From contig NW_024044459.1 of the NCBI RefSeq assembly GCF_014851395.1, positions 20,098,664 to 20,162,663 of the forward strand: a stretch of DNA of 64,000 nt, in the 5' to 3' direction. Each line of letters starts with the position of its first letter. Positions within the stretch are counted from its first letter, which is position 1. A program made the position numbers and the translations under genes. This stretch comes from Micropterus salmoides (taxonomy: Eukaryota > Chordata > Actinopteri > Centrarchiformes > Centrarchidae). Below, in pieces: positions 32,383 to 46,040 of this stretch. Below the pieces are notes generated by a model. That model saw only the letters and a list, made by a program, of their open reading frames with translations. It made no database searches and was not told the DNA's origin.

Positions 32383-34785
32383 TTAATGACGTTCTCCAAA
32401 TACAGCAGCAAAGGAGATCAATAGCTATTAGAAAGCACTGTGAGGTTGTATTTCTCTTCCCTCTAATGCGTGCTGGCCATGATTTGTTTCAGTAAAAGTG
32501 CACAGCCATTTCTTTTCGTCTGTTCACTTGCATTATTACAGTAACAACTAAACATTACCAGCATTTCATATTCCTCTGTGTCCAAGAACCTATACTTGTC
32601 TCATATCCCTAAGTGATGACAATAAAGACTATATTTAGCCATTTTAACAGCAAAATACTGGAAATTGAAACTGAAAACTATTTGACCATTTTGCAGTGGT
32701 TTTGGAGAGTGCTTGCAGTGATTGAAGAGTGCACACATTGCAGAGTTGAAAAGGTGCGCAAGTTTGCTTGTACTGTAATTGGGAAGTTGGATCAACTGGA
32801 TAAGATACGTCTTGTCCCTGTGAGTGCACATGCCTTTCTTTTATAACTTATTTACAGTGGGGGGACTCTCAAAATAGCCACCCAGTGGAACAAGCTGTCT
32901 AAGTGAGCCATGTGCCTGTAACACATGTTAAAAAAAAGCTCTTTGTTAAGACAAATTGGATTTGGGGTCAGAGAACATTGTGATATTGTTCACTCTCAAT
33001 ATGGGAAGTTCTTATATAATACTATCTGCAGCTAACTTTCTTTATTTGTTATTTACAATGTAGAACAGATGCCTTTTTAAAAGGTTGCCAAATGAAGCAC
33101 AGCTGATTGCAGTGTTATTGTGAGCCATGATCGAACTTTACATGAGCATGCCTTAGGGAAAGAACATGCATTGCCTAAGAGGTTCTTTGGAATCAGCTTT
33201 ATTGAAGTTATGATTCAGATGCAGTCACCACAAATGCCCCAATATTTACTGCCTGATAACTAGATAACCACTGACAGGAATTGCTAAAAAGAAACGTTGG
33301 TCTTTCAGATGGAGCAGGATTAGGTTAGGAGAAAGTGACCAGTGCTGAAAAAATTTAAAAACACGTGTAGTGAAAATGCCTACTCACTTCCATAGTATTT
33401 TACATTTCACAACATTATGGTAAATAATGATTCTATTCAATATGCAGCACGATCAGACAGCAGGTCAGAAACACTGCAATCCCTGCTCTGTTTGCTTTAA
33501 GTCTTCACACACTTTTTTCAGCTCATACCACATTCTTTCAAAATCTCCCATCCAATAGTCAGAATTGTTTTTACTATATCAAAAGTCATAGCAGATCAGA
33601 TAACTAGAGAGGAAAGGGGGCACAGTGGTTTTTTTGTAAAGAGTTTGATATTCTCCACATGTTGGTGTGGGTTTATCTGTTTATCTGAGCTGAGTTTCCT
33701 CCCACATTCAGAAGAAAAGCTAATCAGTTGAATTAGATGAGAAAATGCATACAAATGCTGCTGTGATGTTGTGCTCAGAAAACTGCTTCCCAGTTGCATA
33801 ACATTTACTTAGCTGTCCTTTGTTTTATGGCTTAGGAGAGTATTCTCCACTCCACTACAATAAAGTAACAAAATCAATAACTATGTACCTTAAAATATCA
33901 AAGTGCATGCTGAAAATCACAACGTCATTAAGTTTTTACTATGGTGGAAACTACTGTGTAAAAGTGAAATGCATAACAGAAATAGAGGAGCTAATTGTAA
34001 ATTGGAAAAAAGTGAAAATCCGTAAGACAGATCTGCTCAGACAACAAAAAGAAATGAATAAATCCCTGAAAATACAGTTTATCAGTTGCTTAGGACTTCT
34101 ATCTACTGACTGGAACATCAGTATATAGTACATTGAGTAGTGAAGACAGAAAGCCCCCACCTCATTCTCCCCCCCTATTCAAAGCACACGCTCGCACTGG
34201 ACTGTCAATGGGAGGTGGAAGGTCAATCAGTAGCTGGCTGAGGGGTCATCAGGTCAGAGGTAGGTCTCTGTATTGTAATTGTGCTGTCCCCTGGGCTGTG
34301 TAAGATGGACTAGACAGCTGTCCTGCCCCATAAAGATACATTAACATTGCCCTGGCTAAGTGCAACCTGGACATATTCTCTGCGAACGGCTCTGTCATGG
34401 CTGGGGAAGGAGTGGGCTGATGCCCAGATACAACATAAAAACTGGTCAGATAGCTGTATGTAGTCATGGTGTAACATTTGGTTAACAGAAACATATAGAT
34501 ATGAAGTGTTTCTGTAACATGCACACACCACTTGTGGCGCCTTTACTCTCTTATGAGCCATCATAAACGAGACTTGTGTCCGTCAAGGGGTGGTGCTTTG
34601 GATCTGGTGCAGCTGTTGTATCTCCCAAGGGCAAGAGGAGGAGAAAAAGGGGACGAAGAAGAGGGTCTCTGCCCTGTACTGACTGTATTGTGCTGCTTCT
34701 GCTCCTCTCTATCTCTGCCCACTTCTCAGGTTTCACAGCCCACGCGCCTGAATCACACAGTCATCCATGAAACACATGCAGGCTT
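32383..34785. other. Unassigned stretch
   Basis: The frames at 33820-34128 (102 codons), 34249-34524 and 34532-34942 show no domain. The last runs through a lysine/arginine-rich patch (about 34630-34662) and then into the CA array. No repeat was recognised. Confidence 0.45.
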
Positions 34786-34821
<36 letters not shown>

Positions 34822-34846
34822 ACACATACACACACACACACATACC
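34786..34846. repeat. (CA)n microsatellite
   Basis: A CA array interrupted by GACA and TACA units, about 60 bp. Confidence 0.95.
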
Positions 34847-37800
34847 CCCAGGAATGATTCATGGTTACCCCCCTCATTTCCCTGGGGAGCAGTGACTCAG
34901 GGTGAGAGAAGAAGAAGAAAAGGAAAGAACATAATACAGTGAAGACAAAAAAGTGAAAAGAACAGGGAGAGTCAAGTGGTGCAGCGATGAGGAGTTTGGC
35001 CTTCAGTGCTCTGAGGAGGCAGCAGGCGCTCTGTGCAACAGAACCGTTGCTGAACATGAGCTTCATGATGCACAGAGCTGGTCTTAGTCACCACGGCAAC
35101 TGTTCTGTGGAGCTCAATAGGGGGGTATTTTCTGCAAATGACGTTCATCATTGTTTCAACAAGTACACATTTCACTGCATTTATGTGCCTTTTATTGTCA
35201 CCTAGATGTTAATATTGTGAGGAACAGCTACCAGTGGAGAAAGTACGTTGAAGAAGTATTGCCATATCATCATGGTGATAGTTATTTTCTTACAAAAGCT
35301 CTCCAGAACAAAAAACTTGTATTTGTTTTCTTTCTGCAAGAATCTGCTTTATGCAATTAATTGTTCAATCTCAAAATTATGTTGTGGCTGGCGGGTTTAA
35401 AAAGCCTTAAAAATTCCACAGTACCCTCAAAACTACCATTGCACCAACATTCAACAGCACTTTCATAAAAAAAAACACTTCAAAATCTGATGTTGCACTT
35501 CACGCACAGCTGCTCAGTAAAATGCTTGTAATTTCTGAAATATATAGCTGTGTCCTACGCAATAATTTTGCAATCTCATTGTTGTTGTTCTGCTGAAATT
35601 ATGAAAGGTCAAGGTAGTGATGTGAGAGTTGTTTGGTAACAGGTCGTTATATGTTCATTTTAATTTGCTATAGGTCCGTAAAGTCATCATTGATCAAGAT
35701 CTTCTGAGAAAGATGTTAAAATCTGCCTTCTTTTTGGGATGTTAAACAGACTCAGGCTCACGTTGGGAATACAACAAATAACATCACTAAGTCATCAACT
35801 AATATTATTGATTTTGTCATTATGCCTGCATGCTGATATTCATTCTATGCAGGTTCATTACTACAGGTGGCACATTGTGGTTGGATCAGTCAAGAAGCAA
35901 AAAGCAGCTGCAGAGGTCCTATCACATTATGTGGTTGGTGTGTAACTATGTACCGACATGCAGGTCACACAAGCAAAAAATCCCACACGTGATAAGTGAA
36001 CTACAGAGGAAAATACTTTTCTGATTCAAACCCAAACTGAGTGAGCAGTAATTCTCAGACTTAGCTGGCAGATTTTTTCTGCATTGATGGCCAAACACCA
36101 AAGCACCTTATCAGAAAAAGATTTGACCTTTTGATCTCTTCTGATCTAAGGTGGGGAAAAGATCTTCACATTTCTGTCTATTATTCTGTCTTTGCTACAT
36201 GTTACAATAATTACTACAGGTCTTCACATTTGTGAGAGAAGCTACTACAGTTTCTGGCCAAGTGATCCTAATTGGTGCAGTTATGAGCTGTCGGTGTGAC
36301 CTTTTTAGGCAGAGAAGCTGGGGTGAGTCAGAGTGGGAAAAGGGCAGCATCTTAAAACATGGCCAGACCACATGGTGTAGAGTTGACAGAGAGGGAGATA
36401 ACCTCACAGCAGTTAGGCATATGACTCATGGCTCTTTCTCTCTGGGATGCTTTCAACCCTAGGTGGGTGTGTGAGTGTGGGATTGTTGTCAGCGTGCGTG
36501 GTAGCATGTGGTGAGCCTGATTGGTGTGAGGATCTGCACCACCTAATGCCACTTATTTTCATGCACGAACAATTTGAAGAACTAATTCAGTCTCAAATTA
36601 AATGCACAGAAATGTCAAAGTATGTAAGCTTGTTTTATCATGTAAAATGAATGTTAACAATTGGCTGTGGAAGTTTCCAGGTTTCCAATTTTGTGTGACT
36701 TGAAGGATGGAAGTTGCTTGTACGGCAATGAAAACAACCTCTGCTGTGGTGCCCATGATGTCTTTATTGTGAAGAGAATGCAGCGCAAAGTGGAGTTTCC
36801 TTTAGTGAAGGAATCCCCCCATGCAGTAACCTGGTTTCTGTCTTTCTCACACTCGCAAACACACATACACCCACGCATACAGTGCTACTTACAGTGCACA
36901 AGTTCAATCACTGATGCATGAAGTAATATTTAATTCATTTAGCTATTGTAATATTATTAATTAAATTGCGTCTTTCAACTTTCTCTTCTCTGTGGTTCAC
37001 TTTCCTGCAGGCTGATAACACTGATATTACTGTTGCAGTTGTAAAGGTGAAATTTGACTTTCTGATCTTGACACTTAAATCATTTTGTGTTAACTTGTCA
37101 AGAAAGTTAGATGTTTTCATGTTTTACAAAGTAAATGACAAACCTATTCTCAGACCTGTATATATTACCTAGATCTCAATGACATATTGGTGTCTACGTA
37201 GTGGCAGAGGGCCAAAAAGACATAGGTCATCATTGGCTTAACCCCTCTAATGGAGTATGATGATCTCTGACCCGTCTGTTCGCACCACTCATGGCCTTAT
37301 TGACTCAGATCGGGGGTCAGCTCACACTTAGTCATATCAACCCTGAAGAAAAAGTGAAAACTGGCCCTGGATCAGCATCTGTGACCCTGTTAGCCTCTTG
37401 CCCCTGCAGTTAGCACGGCTGCCAGGGTGGAGGACGTGAGTATGATGCTTGATGATTATCTGACTGACAGGAAACCCTTTGTGTGCGGAGTTATCTTGCT
37501 GCCTTCAGAGGAGATGACGTGAGCACTGGATGACAGAAAGGCCAGTTCACTGGCGCTGTGTACAACTGTTTCTAGTTTCCTGTAGATGCACCCAGAGCTG
37601 ATTCACTAGCAAGGACCATGCCACAACAATATGTCATTTAAAGGTTTAATGAATGTTCTGAATGTACAGATGGATAAATGGATGTAGAGGGTAATGGTGG
37701 TGGAGAAAGGATGCCATCTGGATGCTGATCTGGGAGGCTGCATGATGAGCAATCAGCTGAGACTCAGAGTGGGGGTTCTGTCTCGGTAGAGGTTTTGCTC

Positions 37801-37866
37801 GAGTGATTTATTGACCCCCCAGACGGTACCTAGATGAGACATGAGAGAGTGGTGCACCGGGTTGAA
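34847..37866. other. Unassigned stretch
   Basis: No repeat was recognised. A strong acceptor-like tract, GTTCACTTTCCTGCAG, lies before 37011, and a 36-nt open segment ends at AAG/GTGAAA (37011-37046). At 37200-37460 the sequence is less AT-rich and free of simple repeats. Neither is enough to call a gene. Confidence 0.4.
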
Positions 37867-37975
37867 TAGGAAGGGATGATGGGATGAAAGGGTGAAGGGA
37901 TGAGGGATGAAGGGATGAGAGGGTAAGGGGTGAGTGGATGAAGGGAAGGGAAAGGGAGGGTGGGTCGAGCAAACA
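37867..37975. repeat. Degenerate GGGATGA/GGGATGAA tandem array
   Basis: Purine-rich units GGGATGA, GGGATGAA, GGGTGAA and GGGATGAGA recur about every 7-9 bp over roughly 100 bp, on a purely purine-plus-T strand. The flanking text (GTCGAGCAAACAGAGACAGA … GGTTGAATAGCCCAGGTGTA) may belong to the same interspersed unit. Confidence 0.85.
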
Positions 37976-39344
37976 GAGACAGAGGAGGCCGGTTGAATAG
38001 CCCAGGTGTAGATATACTTGTCAGCTGATTAGAGGTGTGGTTTTAGGCGTGGCCCTGCTCCTGAACCTAAGTTAACTAATTAACTTCATATAAAAACTCG
38101 AGATTGATGTTGAATAAGTTTACGTCTAAGTTTACTGCGGAGGTTTACCATCAATCCAGCAAGTCAAACTAAAATTTCATTAAACCCAAACAGCATGCAT
38201 CATGAGAATTGGATGATGGCTCTGTGCTGCCAGATAGTCAAGTCTTTTCTCATCTCTCTGGCCTTCTGCCTCTTCATTTTCCCTCCAGGATACTTTCTGT
38301 TTTTTTCCTCCCACTTTTTCATCCCTCACCAGTTCCTCATTGTCCCGCTAGTCTTGTTGTTTTATGTGGCACTTGGTTCCAGACATAGAATTTCATAGAA
38401 ATTATGAGCAATGGGAGCCTGCAGTGTATACAGAAGCCACCACAGTGGTGGTGGTCTACACATGCTTCAGTTTGCTGCATTCTCTGTTTACATTTTACAT
38501 GTGCATGTGAGCCTCGTTTAGTAAGCAAAAGCTAGTGTAGGAGCTAAGATAAACATTGTGTAAAAATACAGAAGTCCCTTTACTCTGTATCTTTCTTGCA
38601 TACAACACAACACAATACTTTTAGTATTAGTAGTACATAGCTCAGACATGATGGTGATAAATATGCCAAGCATGCATGGATTTACAAGACACCACAAAAA
38701 CAGATCCAGAGTGCAGCCCATACATATTTAAATGCCACAAAAATTCCAACAAAGGAATACAGAGAATACCAGTAACGTTACCTTCGCAATTTTACAGTAA
38801 AGCACATATAATGTGAATGTGAACTGCACAAGTAATTTAATATTCAGTCTTGCCTTCTTTCCCCTGCTTTTGAAACAAGGTTAGCTGACTTGAACACATC
38901 AAAACTAAAATGCTTAAATTTTTGATCTTCTGCACATCAACATATTTCAGTGTTTCATCTGTATAACGTATGGACATTCCTCCTCTCCCGTTAATCATTG
39001 AACCATGACATGGCACAACGGTATGGTTAACAAAAATATACTGGGAGAGAAACTTTGTCAAAACTCTGTTGGCACCAACCCGAATAATCTTGGCCAGGGT
39101 GACGGCCATCCTGGCGGACCCTCAACACGCCCTTCATGCAGAGTTTTGACTCTTGCCATCAGGGAGGAGATGCACTTTCCGTGGGAGGGCCAAATCAATC
39201 AGAAATCAAAGATCATTTGTTCTCTCAGCTGATGGGTTCCTAAACCAGCTGTGGGACTAGTTGCTATTGCATAAACACTTTAATAAAGAACTGATAGACT
39301 ATTAGCTCTTTTATAGCTCATTGCAACATTATTAAGGTGATAAC
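37976..39344. other. Unassigned stretch
   Basis: The frame at 38195-38398 gives a hydrophobic, pyrimidine-driven peptide with no domain. A small CCACCAC/GTGGTGG palindrome lies near 38438-38452. No gene was recognised. Confidence 0.45.
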
Positions 39345-39455
39345 TATTGAATGTTAATTGTATGTATTATGTTTTTTCTTATGGGTTGTGTATTGATTAT
39401 GTTGACTACTGTTTGCCAACCAGATTGCCCCTTGGGGACAACAAAGACTATCCAA
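39345..39455 (+). repeat. Probable LINE/SINE 3'-tail fragment
   Basis: The end of the segment reads ATTGCCCCTTGGGGACAACA followed by AAGACTATCC, close to the 'attgccccttggggacaataaag' 3' tails of fish LINEs of the L2/Rex group. The preceding 70 bp, T- and TG-rich, could be residual 3' UTR. Confidence 0.4.
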
Positions 39456-41157
39456 TCCAGTGACACATCTTGGGACTTCTCATTGTTTACACATCTACTA
39501 ATATGACTTGTCAGACACATGGGAGAAGATGCCCGTTCTTTGTGTGGTGTATCTGTGAGTGCGTATGTTTCTGCGGTTTTGTTTTTATGTTGGCTTGTTT
39601 GTGATTCGCAAAACCAGAGGGGCACCTTTTGTGTGCATGTGTGTGTTTGTGGGTGGGTGGGGAGAGGTTTGTCTCTGGTTCTCACAGGAGCAAGATTGCA
39701 GGTGGCCCTGATGTCGACCACAGACATCCAGCACCCACACAGACCCAGTGCTAGACAACACAACCTCTTTTGAGCTGCAGGGTGGGCTCGTGTTCAGAGA
39801 CATCATCCTTCAACTGGAGGATTAGCGCAACCTCTCATGCCAGCAAGAAACGCTGAAATGAACTTGACAAAACATTGAATCCTTGCCAACACGAGGGAAC
39901 TGTTCTGCTGCTTGCCCTCACCCCTGACCTACATGTGATGTGCAAAGAGTTTTACTACAAACAATCAATAAAGTATCATATTTTATTTAATCCGTGTCAG
40001 TGTAATCTCCCACACACTGGCAAGTAATCACTCCTTTCTCTCTGTTGATGTATGCCTGACACACATACACGACTGCAGCCTCGGTGTCAGCTGCTCCTCT
40101 AAGCTAATGAAATGTAGCTCTAAGACCGCAAGAAGGGATCTGCTGACTTTGAAGAGATGCTCCTTTTTTCATCCATAATGCTGTGGCAGGTGGAAAGGCT
40201 CACTAATCCCATTAAGAGAAGTTCTTCATCTAATCATCCATCTAATCATCCAAGACAGAAGGTGGTAGTGGGAGAGAAAGACTCAAGGAACAGAAAAACT
40301 GAGGCCTTTGTAGGGAGTCGCATGCTGGGCCTCCTTTCAACCAAAGTCACAACATACTTAGATCTTTAGAAACGGGACGTTCGCATCAAGCTAAATGTCA
40401 TCTTGTATCCTTAGAATGAAAAGAAATGACGAGAAAGCAATCTACTAGTGAAAGCATGAATTATTTAACATCCAAAACTGCATGTCGACTAAATACTTGA
40501 TTGAATAAATGATAGATCTTTTATTTCTGCACAATTCTTTTTTCTTCACAATGCATATGGCCCTTCGGAGTCTTCCAGACTGCACAGACTGTAAACAAGA
40601 CTGGGTTGTATAAGGTCGCACTCAGTCTATTAAAAAGGCTGTGGCAGGACAGTGCAGTGAGTGCACATGCCCTTAAAATAAAGCTCTAGCTGTGCGGGCA
40701 GCTGAGGACACTTTATCGCTGTAGCTTAGATCTGCTTTCTTCAGTCAGTCTGCCTCAGCAAACTGCGTTTTCCCTGACACTCCTTTTCCATGTTGTTTGC
40801 GTGTGTGGGTGCAGGAATTCAACATGAAATGATCCTTCCTGCGTTTTGGACTTTGCATGTTTCATCTGCAGCTGAGCTCTGTAGGTCTGCCATGTGTGCA
40901 CCCATCACCATGTTTTTTTCAGTTTCTCAATTTAGAACAAAGAAGCCTAATTCTATGCTTTCCAGCAGGTCTCTCTGTAGTTGAAAAAAAACCCCATGTT
41001 TATTGGTACACTCACAGTTGTTTAAAGTGTTTGCATCTGTGTGTGCTGTCATGCTGCCCTGTGTCTATATTTTTTCCCTTAGTCTGGTTTGATTTTAGGG
41101 CGACGTACAGGTGTCTGGCACATAGAGACCTATACTGCTGTAACTGACAATTCATTC
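39456..41157. other. Unassigned stretch
   Basis: Only chance frames are present (the longest, 139 codons on the minus strand, ends near 39344). No repeat or gene was recognised. Confidence 0.45.
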
Positions 41158-41262
41158 TTCACACACACCCGCAAACAGACTGTTCACAAGTATACACACC
41201 CGCAAACAGGGACACAGATACACACACCCTCAGACAGATGGTTCACACACACACCCACTACT
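41158..41262. repeat. Degenerate CACACCCGCAAACAG tandem repeat
   Basis: Three units of roughly 28-32 bp each start near ACACACCCGCAAACAG or ACACACCCTCAGACAG and include GTTCACA or GACACAGATAC spacers. This is a short minisatellite grown from CA-rich sequence. Confidence 0.75.
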
Positions 41263-43382
41263 GAATTTCCATCCACATGCACATCTATCCCTGTGCTGCC
41301 CAGACATTGTGTTGAACAGACAGAGTGAAGTTATACTCATATTGTGACTGTAGACTCAAACAATTTCATTGTGACAGACAGGTGTGACTGGTAACATAAA
41401 TTAAAGGGTTTTAATCCAAAATTATAATGTTTCTATGTCAGTCACTGCTTCTGAAATGAGTGTGTTTTGTTCCCACCAACTTCATGTCTCGTTACACTTC
41501 AGCCATCTTTCTGTCTGCATCAAACTGATCTCCACCCTGAAAAGACTCCTATACTGTGAGTCAAAGACAGACAAACACTCATAGGAGTATCTGTAAATGA
41601 AACGGCAATCATATCTGAACATTCTTCATGCACAAAACCAAACCTGTAAAAGTGAAGACATGCAGACAGACAGTCATACAGCTAAATTGGTGTTAACTGT
41701 CACATCCAAAGCTTGTTATTTGGCAAACTGCAACCGCTCAAGCTTAAATTCACCCAAACAATTACAGGTCTTTACAGCACCTGCAGTCATAACTTGCAGT
41801 TTCTATTAGCATCTACAAATTACAAGGTGTTCTGTGCAGGTACATAGTTTAACAAGGATAGTGGATCTGACTGTTTATGAAAATTGTTTTAATTGACATT
41901 AGCTGACCGACGTTTGACCCACCATCTCGTTCATGTCTTACATCATTCCTTCTGCTGCGTAATCACAATCACTTGAGATCATTCCAAGACCAGCGTTGAG
42001 TCTATTATGCTCTGACAGATTGAGACGGTGCTTGATTTAGAATCACTGATAGCCAGAGATGGAAACCACGAGATGTGGGTTTGCTAGAAATAGAAGAAGC
42101 AATCACTTTAAAAGGAACTGGGGCTCCAAAAATAAACCTTTCCAGGCCTGGTCAGTATTAAGCTCCCAGGAAAGTACACAGGGAACAACAGAGAGACATC
42201 TTAGGGGATATTTACTGCACTACTTAAAGTAGAACATGTTCCTTCTCTGGCTGCCCTACATTCACGGTTCCTTGGCTGTCCTGTCGTACAGTCCGCAGTA
42301 ATCCACAGTATTCAGGTGAGAGGTGGCTCAGGTAGGATCTAGTTCTTTCTGGTAAATTCTGAGCAAAAGCAGAATCTAATCTTTACCCGTCGCTGCAAAA
42401 AGAACACAAGTTGATGCTAATAATGGCGTCACTGTGTGCATGTACATGTATGTTTTTGCATGCGCTGGTGTGGCTGAGTGAGTGTGTGCATAGAGGCTTT
42501 AAACCACAGCAATCAGGCACTTCACTCTTTTATGCATTGCACATTTTTATACAGTTGTGCGCATATTTGGAGGTGCAGATCACACACTTAAAGTAAATGC
42601 ATAAATGTGTGCACTCCCCACATACATTGGCTCAGCCTCATCGAATCAGCAATCAGACCTTACACCCATTTGCACTTCAATTCTGGCTTTGATTTGCTCA
42701 ATCCATGTGTGAAATGAAGAGATTCTGAGTATATCCTCCAACTGAGACTGTATTTTTAGGCCCCTTCCAAGTGAACCGTGCCAACAATTTGTTGGTATTG
42801 AGAAAATAATCTGGACGCTGACAGGAAAAAAACTCCATGCTGCATGGATTTATGGGTTTAAAGAACATATGACAGACAGCAGTTGCTCGTGTTTAGAAGG
42901 CCTAAATGTTCTCATGGCAGGTTGGACAGGTTATTGACACTGTGTCCTGTAAACAAGTGCCATTTATTAATTTTAATTAAGTCCATTGCGTTTAAGTCCA
43001 GCTGTGCTTAGTGTGAACCTAAATTAAACCAAAGAAACACATGAGCAACACAACTTGTTCTCTGTGGTTAAGACCAAAATGAAGACCCTGTGCTTGTATT
43101 GTGCAGCACTATTGATGAAACTGATGTAAAACATTTATTATGCCAATCTTTAAACTGCTCTGTCACTTCCTCTCCCTGTTTCTATTAGCCTGTTTCTTTT
43201 TCTTCTTTCTGCCAGCCTCTCTCTCTGTGCTATACATGTGTATTGTTCACCTCCAGTCAGGCGTATGAGACGGCTGTTTAGAGCGTCTCTGTTGTATCCT
43301 GCTGTTAATCCACTTCCCTCTGAAACACTTCCTTTTCTCCAGATATTCTCACTGACATGCACAAAACATGCACAATAATCAC
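41263..43382. other. Unassigned stretch
   Basis: No repeat or gene was recognised. The part at about 42895-43030 contains ATTTATTAATTTTAATTAAG and has enhancer-like ATTA density, with no further support. Confidence 0.4.
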
Positions 43383-43385
43383 ACA

Positions 43386-43429
<44 letters not shown>

Positions 43430-43430
43430 C
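43383..43430. repeat. (ACGC)12 tetranucleotide microsatellite
   Basis: Twelve uninterrupted ACGC units, 48 bp. This gives 12 CpGs in a row, notable in CpG-poor DNA. It produces alanine/arginine/threonine/histidine runs in the overlapping frames on both strands. Confidence 0.97.
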
Positions 43431-45714
43431 AGCCCATGTGATATTTTCTCTCTCTTCTCCATCTTGGCCTCTAGTTTGTCATCTCATCAGATACTGTATG
43501 ACTAATAGATTTACCTGTGTTTCATGTATCAATTTAAAATCTGCTCTCCCAGTGGTTTCGATCTACATGTTTGCACAAAATAAAGATGACTAGGTGCAAC
43601 ACAATGACTCACTCGCCTCGCGCTGTCATCTTGCACACTCCGGATGTGTACAAATGCAAGGCATTGCTCTATTTTCTTATTCTAATCACTCCACCTCTTC
43701 TGTTGCTCCTGTCTATTTTGGGTAACACACATGCACACGTATATATCCACGGATGTAGGTCAAATTGAGTGCTTTTATTGAATCTAGACCCGCTGGAACA
43801 TGGAAGCAGGTCAGTCGAACAGTTGCATATTGGCCCAGATAGCTTAACCTACGTCTCCACTTTATGCTGGGAAAATAGGGAAAGGTGGATGTCTTGGGTG
43901 CCCCACTGTTTTTGTCTTTGTCTTTAAAGACCCCAAGGTGTCAAAGCAAAACATGTAAGCATATTGGATGTCAGGATGGATGGGCAACTGTATTTTCCCA
44001 CTCTTCTTTTACTGATTACCAAATCAATCAAGCATCTGGCATCTTCTTGCACAGAGTAGCTCTCCTTAGTATACTGGCATGCAAACATCACAGTAAAATA
44101 CAGTTCAGCTTAAAAAACTCTTCAACATCCATCATTGTGTTTCTGTTGCCTGAATTACATTTTAAATAAAATGATAAAAGCAATGGTGAAACTTTTGGAG
44201 GAATTTGCATTGTTATTCTATATGAACAACCTTCCCCACTCCTGCAATTACTCCCCCAGACTTTACTCTACATAATAAAATGTTCTTGGGCAATTAGCAT
44301 GCTTAAAAGAAGACAGCAGCCTGAGTTCCTGTTCCAAGCCAGCTCTGATTCTACCATTTACATAGCACTGGCAAAGTGGAATACTAAGAATTATGTGCCT
44401 GCCCTATAATACAGACACAGCGTAATTAGAGAGAAGAGGGGCTTTTAGATGCTGAATTGTCTTTTGAGGTAGTTCAAAGCCACGGCAGCTGTAATAAGCA
44501 TTGGAAGCATAGGGATAAGAGCCTTAATGTGCAGTTGTTGTTTGTTTATTTGATTGTATTTGACTGATTTTTGCAGTTGTGCATGATGGCCTTTGCCATT
44601 TTTGGGGAGAATATGTTTAAACAGAAAAAAATAAAATGCACATTGTATTTTATTGCATAACTTTTTTCGTGTGTGAAAAATTGATTTGCTGAACACTGAA
44701 ATTTAAACATACGAACTAAAAATATTGCAGTTCAGAAGGTAAAATTAGGCATTCATCTTTAAACACTGACACTGTACAGGGCAATAAACGTTGAATCTGC
44801 TAAAGCAGTCAGACTCAAATCATTTACCAGTGACATGAACTCTGGGTTTCCTGTTGACACCAATATTGTAAAATATAAAATAAAATATACAAAACAATTT
44901 TCAGATGATAAAATCTGTGTTTATTATGAAAACGATGATGTTCTTTGTTACTTTGTCATAATTTAGATATGCTCTAAAATCTGTACATTAATAAAAAGCA
45001 TGCAGTACAATGCAAATTCTTGAAGGAATTCAAGCAGTAAATAAGTGAATCACATGGTTTTAATTTTCCCCGATATACCTTCTGCATATAAGTTATGTTT
45101 CAGAACTCACCACATTAAAAAGATGTATGCTTTATTTTTAGACCAGAATCACATCTTTGACTAACATTCACAGCAAACATGGTCATGCACAGACATGTAT
45201 ATGCCTGACACGCGCAGAAGCAACATATGTGCAACAGTTACTTGCTGTATACCTCAAATCTACAGGCTCTGGGTTTCTCCTATCTGAAAAAAAGCCAGTG
45301 AGATGTGTCATTGTGAAAGTTTTTTCCCGAGAGGGGAAAATCACATTGCTGCCTGAGCAGTTTTGAAAATGCTTTGCTCTCAAAACACTGGTGTTTTCAA
45401 ATCCAGACAGATCAGCTGTTTCCTTATATAGAACTTCTGAGCTTCAACATGTTGGATAACCACAGAGGCCTGAGAGTGAAACAGCAATTACAGACAAACA
45501 CTGTGGTAACATGACATTTGTGTGGAGCAGTGGGACTTAGAGTAGTAGAGAGTGAGGGTTACACAATGGCCCATTGAGTTCACAATATTAGTCGTGGTAC
45601 AAAATGAGACATGGGCTGACATGACTCCTCATCATAGTTATATGCATGTGAGTAATATTCTTGCAGAAAACCCTGCAGTGTTATGACTTTCTTTCTTGTG
45701 TAATTGCTTTTGTA
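43431..45714. other. Unassigned stretch with a possible conserved block
   Basis: At 44265-44560 the sequence is free of simple repeats and contains GGGCAATTAGCATGCTTAAA and CGTAATTAGAGAGAAG, resembling conserved non-coding elements. Other frames are chance. No gene was recognised. Confidence 0.4.
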
Positions 45715-45792
45715 GGGTTTTGCTTCGAAGTCGTTGGTTTGAATTCCTGAACTGACAGTGAAAGTGCGGGTGGGGAAAGTGAATTTGGTGAT
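45715..45792 (+). mobile_element. 5' part of a tRNA-derived SINE interrupted by a MITE
   Basis: GTCGTTGGTTTGAATTCCTG resembles a tRNA B box (GGTTCGAATCC), followed by ACTGACAGTGAAAGTGCGGGTGGGGAAAGTGAA. From memory this is the head and linker of a common fish SINE ('…gctggttcgaatccc…ggcacggtgaaagtgcgggcggggaaagtgaa'). The match stops at 45792, exactly where the MITE terminus CAGAGGTG begins, and resumes after 46830. Confidence 0.65.
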
Positions 45793-46040
45793 CAGAGGTG
45801 AAAACTAACAATTACTCAAGTACTGAACTTAAGTACAAGTTTTCGGTTTTGCACTTTACTTGAGTATTTCCATTCAATGCTACTTAATACATTTACTCCA
45901 CTACAACTCAGAGAAAAACATTTTATTTTTTTCATTACCTTTATCAGACTGCTGTAGTCACCTTTCAGACAAAGACTTTACATTTCTTTTAAAAATAACC
46001 ACAATAAATCAATCAAATACAATGCATTTTTAAGATTAAA

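Noticed and set aside
32084..32495. Three overlapping histidine/threonine-rich frames
   Set aside because: Translations of the CA-rich simple sequence.
34576..34770. Basic patch followed by a hydrophobic stretch, resembling a membrane anchor
   Set aside because: The start is a GTG, the basic run comes from purine-rich sequence, and the frame runs toward the CA array; no family resemblance.
43150..43593. Frames with alanine/arginine/threonine/histidine runs on both strands
   Set aside because: Artefacts of the (ACGC)12 array.
45360..45405. Small nested palindromes around AAAACACTGGTGTTTT
   Set aside because: Arms are short and AT-rich; expected by chance in this composition.
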